Positions 61,665 through 64,000 of a stretch of DNA of 64,000 nucleotides are shown piece after piece. The notes beneath the pieces were generated by a model. The model saw nothing but the letters and a program-made list of their open reading frames with translations, was not told the origin of the DNA and searched no databases. The position numbers and the translations under genes are program-made. The DNA is from Rhodanobacter glycinis (GTDB lineage: Bacteria; Pseudomonadota; Gammaproteobacteria; Xanthomonadales; Rhodanobacteraceae), in contig NZ_FOSR01000001.1 in NCBI RefSeq assembly GCF_900114325.1, positions 327,693 to 391,692 of the forward strand, in the 5' to 3' direction. How positions within the stretch are numbered: the first letter of the stretch is position 1; each line of letters starts with the position of its first letter.

Positions 61665-64000
61665 ATGGTGACCCGCAGACAATTCCTGCAAGGCGCGGCA
61701 GCCCTCACACTGATCGGCGGCGTTGGCCAGCAACGCGCCCTGGCCGCGGCCGTGGCCGGCATGCGCGGCACGTCATCGTCGGCGATACCTGCGGCCCAGG
61801 GTGTATCGCACTACGTCGACGTGTTCGTCGGCACCGGTGGCCATGGCCATACCTATCCGGGCGCCACGATGCCGTTCGGCATGGTGCAGCTCAGCCCGGA
61901 TACCAACGATGCCGGTTGGGATGCCTGCTCGGGCTACCACCAGAACGACGGCTCGATCATGGGTTTCTCGCATACCCATCTCAGCGGCACCGGTGCCAGC
62001 GACATGCTCGACGTGCTGGTGATGCCGGCACAGGGGCCGGTGTTGCTGCAGCCGGGCGCACGTGGCCTGCCGGACAAGAACTATCGCTCGCGTTACGACA
62101 GTGCCGCGGTAGCCGCTGAACGATTGCCGCCCGACCTCGTCGGCGTTCCCGGTCCCGGTTATCGCTCGCGCTACGATCGTGCCAGCGAGCAGGCGCAGCC
62201 GGGCTATTACCGCGTGCGCCTGACCGACCACGACATCCTCGCCGAACTCACCGCCACCTTGCGCGCGGGTTTGCATCGCTACACCTTCGGCAAGAAAGGT
62301 TCCGGCCATCTGCTGGTGGATTTCGCGCACGGCTTCCATGACAACGCGAAGGTGCCGTGCAAGGTCACCGATGCCACGCTCAAGCTGGTCGGCAACGACA
62401 CCCTGGTCGGCAGCCGCCGCGTGCATCAGTGGGCGAACGGTCGCTACATCCACTTCGCGATGAAGCTGTCGCGTCCGTTTACCAGGGCCGAGCTCTTCTC
62501 GAACGATGCGCAGGTATCCGGCGGACAGGCCGCCGGCACCCACCTCAAGGCTGCGCTGCATTTCAGCGATGCAGGCGACGCACCGTTGCTGGCCAAGGTC
62601 GGCATTTCGGCGGTGGACATCGACGGTGCCATGCGCAACGTCGACGCCGAAATCCCCGACTGGAACTTCGAGCGCGTGCAGCGTGCCGCCGCCGATGCGT
62701 GGGAACGCGAGCTGGGTCGCATCCGCTTCGATACCTCCTCCGCAACGGTGCGCAGCACCTTCTACAGCGCGCTGTACCACACCATGCTCGCGCCCACATT
62801 GTTCAGCGATGTGGATGGTCGCTATCGCGGCATGGACCTGAAGGTGCACCAGTTGGCCGAAGGCGAGCACAACTACAGCACCTACTCGCTGTGGGACACC
62901 TATCGCGCGCAGCATCCGCTGCTCACCCTGTACCAGAGCGAGCGCGTGCCGGACCTGGTCAACGGCCTGGTGCGCATGTCACTGGAAAGCCCGGCCGGTC
63001 CACCGGTGTGGCCGCTGCAAGGCGTGGAAACCTACTGCATGATCGGCTACCACTCGGTGGTGGTGCTGGCCGAGGCACACGCCAAGGGCTTCAAGGGCAT
63101 CGACTACGCCAAGGCGTGGCCGGTGTATCGCAAGCTGGCGATGGACGAGGATTACCGCGGCCTGCCGTATTACCGCAAGCTCGGTTACATCCCCAGCGAC
63201 AAGGTGGACGAGGCGGTCAGCAAGACCCTGGAATATGCCTACGACGACTGGGCCATGGCGCATCTGGCCGAGGCCGTCGGTGCGCACGATGACGCCAAGG
63301 TGCTGCGCAAGCGTTCGCAGAATTATCGCAACGTGTTCGATCGCAAGATGACCTTCACGCGTCCGCGCGGCGAGAACGGCAAGTGGCTGGAACCCTTCGA
63401 TCCACGTGGCATGGGTCACTCCAGCAAGTGGCGCGATTTCACCGAGTCCAATGCCTGGGAAGCCACCTTCCTCAACCAGCACGACCTGTACGACTACATG
63501 AAGTTGTTCGGCAGCGAAACGGCGTTCGAGAAGAAGCTGGACACCTTGTTCACCACCAGCTCCGAGCTGCCGGCCGATGCGCCGCCGGACATCGCCGGCA
63601 TGGTCGGCCAGTACGCCCACGGCAACGAGCCCAGCCATCACGTGGCTTACCTCTACGCCTACACCGGTGCGCACTACAAGACGCAGTCGCGCGTGCGCAT
63701 GTTGCTGGACACCATGTACCGCGCAGCTCCCGACGGCCTGGCCGGCAACGAGGACTGCGGGCAGATGAGTGCGTGGTACGTGATCAGCGCGCTGGGCCTG
63801 TACGCCGTTGATCCAGTCAGCGCCCACTACGTATTCGGCAGCCCGTTGCTCGACAGCGCCGAGGTTGATTTGGGCCAGGGCCGCAAACTGGCGGTGGTTG
63901 CGCATGGCAACGGTCCGGACAAGCCTTACATCCAGTCGATCACCTGGAACGGCAAGCCCTGGACGAAGAGCTGGATCAGCCATGCCGAGCTGGCGCAAGG
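61665..64000 (+). CDS. GH92 alpha-mannosidase, Tat-exported, 3' end outside the window
   Basis: About 778 codons are visible and the frame is open to the last base; GH92 proteins are usually around 750-800 residues, so little is missing. AGGAG precedes ATG 61665. A twin-arginine signal TRRQFLQGAA begins the protein. GH92 landmarks are GGHGHTYPGATMPFGMVQLSPDT, GFSHTHLSGTG, YSLWDTYRAQHPLLTL and EPSHHVAYLYAYTGA, then GNEDCGQMSAWYVISALGLY. These are Ca2+-dependent exo-alpha-mannosidases acting on alpha-1,2/1,3/1,4/1,6 linkages of N-glycans. Last visible gene of the GH operon. Confidence 0.95.
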   Translation, partial: MVTRRQFLQGAAALTLIGGVGQQRALAAAVAGMRGTSSSAIPAAQGVSHYVDVFVGTGGHGHTYPGATMPFGMVQLSPDTNDAGWDACSGYHQNDGSIMGFSHTHLSGTGASDMLDVLVMPAQGPVLLQPGARGLPDKNYRSRYDSAAVAAERLPPDLVGVPGPGYRSRYDRASEQAQPGYYRVRLTDHDILAELTATLRAGLHRYTFGKKGSGHLLVDFAHGFHDNAKVPCKVTDATLKLVGNDTLVGSRRVHQWANGRYIHFAMKLSRPFTRAELFSNDAQVSGGQAAGTHLKAALHFSDAGDAPLLAKVGISAVDIDGAMRNVDAEIPDWNFERVQRAAADAWERELGRIRFDTSSATVRSTFYSALYHTMLAPTLFSDVDGRYRGMDLKVHQLAEGEHNYSTYSLWDTYRAQHPLLTLYQSERVPDLVNGLVRMSLESPAGPPVWPLQGVETYCMIGYHSVVVLAEAHAKGFKGIDYAKAWPVYRKLAMDEDYRGLPYYRKLGYIPSDKVDEAVSKTLEYAYDDWAMAHLAEAVGAHDDAKVLRKRSQNYRNVFDRKMTFTRPRGENGKWLEPFDPRGMGHSSKWRDFTESNAWEATFLNQHDLYDYMKLFGSETAFEKKLDTLFTTSSELPADAPPDIAGMVGQYAHGNEPSHHVAYLYAYTGAHYKTQSRVRMLLDTMYRAAPDGLAGNEDCGQMSAWYVISALGLYAVDPVSAHYVFGSPLLDSAEVDLGQGRKLAVVAHGNGPDKPYIQSITWNGKPWTKSWISHAELAQ

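Overview
The window is a chromosomal segment of a high-GC gammaproteobacterium. Gene content and order (sucA-sucB-lpd, ratA-rnfH beside smpB-ssrA, bamE/fur, recN/hrcA-grpE-dnaK-dnaJ, carAB-greA, cmk-rpsA-ihfB-lapAB), a Fur without the CxxC zinc knuckle, a zinc-less L36 and Xanthomonad-type intergenic palindromes point to Xanthomonadales, most likely Rhodanobacteraceae (Rhodanobacter/Dyella/Frateuria-like). This placement is inference from family knowledge; no search was run. Almost all of the window is core genome, densely coding, with many ATGA/GTGA stop-start overlaps.

Layout. 1-6.2 kb: a truncated LOG-family gene, then the 2-oxoglutarate dehydrogenase operon (sucA-sucB-lpd, minus strand). 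6.3-11.8 kb: a PLD-like hypothetical coupled to an L16 arginine hydroxylase (RoxA/YcfD type), a TSUP transporter, purB, and divergent fumC. 11.9-16.4 kb: two small membrane proteins, then a GntR(YtrA)-controlled operon with a small membrane protein, a regulator, an ABC ATPase, its permease and a lipoprotein, preceded by a 22-bp palindrome. 16.5-19.4 kb: ssrA (tmRNA), smpB, ratA-rnfH, bamE and fur. 19.5-22 kb: a MASE1-type histidine kinase with a divergent NarL-type regulator. 22-29.4 kb: recN, hrcA, grpE, dnaK (heat-shock promoter), a TMEM175-like channel gene inserted before dnaJ, then dnaJ. 29.5-38.5 kb: dapB, pdxY, a yybP-ykoY-type riboswitch in front of a cation/Ca exchanger, a 2OG-Fe(II) oxygenase, carAB-greA, and rpmJ. 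38.7-42.4 kb: a LysR regulator, FadH-type dienoyl-CoA reductase and acyl-CoA-binding protein. 42.5-50.7 kb: cmk, rpsA, ihfB, lapA-lapB, a WecA/WbpL-like glycosyltransferase, a WbpM-like dehydratase and galU, i.e. envelope glycan synthesis next to LPS-assembly control. 50.8-54.5 kb: a DAO-family oxidase coupled to a tRNA-binding protein, a subclass B3 metallo-beta-lactamase, and a second MBL-fold hydrolase.

The most accessory-looking part is the right end (54.6-64 kb): an exported glycosidase operon GH2 beta-mannosidase - GH3 (beta-xylosidase-like, lipoprotein) - GH125 exo-alpha-1,6-mannosidase - GH92 alpha-mannosidase, preceded by a 16-bp palindrome. Together these activities fit stepwise removal of mannose, and probably core xylose, from plant-type N-glycans. 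The GH92 gene runs off the window and the locus probably continues.

The strongest non-coding signals are the predicted Mn2+ riboswitch with a 14-bp perfect stem next to the exchanger start, the YtrA-type operator, the sigma-32 promoter of dnaK, and a strong terminator about 200 nt downstream of the histidine kinase that closes a 51-codon ORF or a small RNA.
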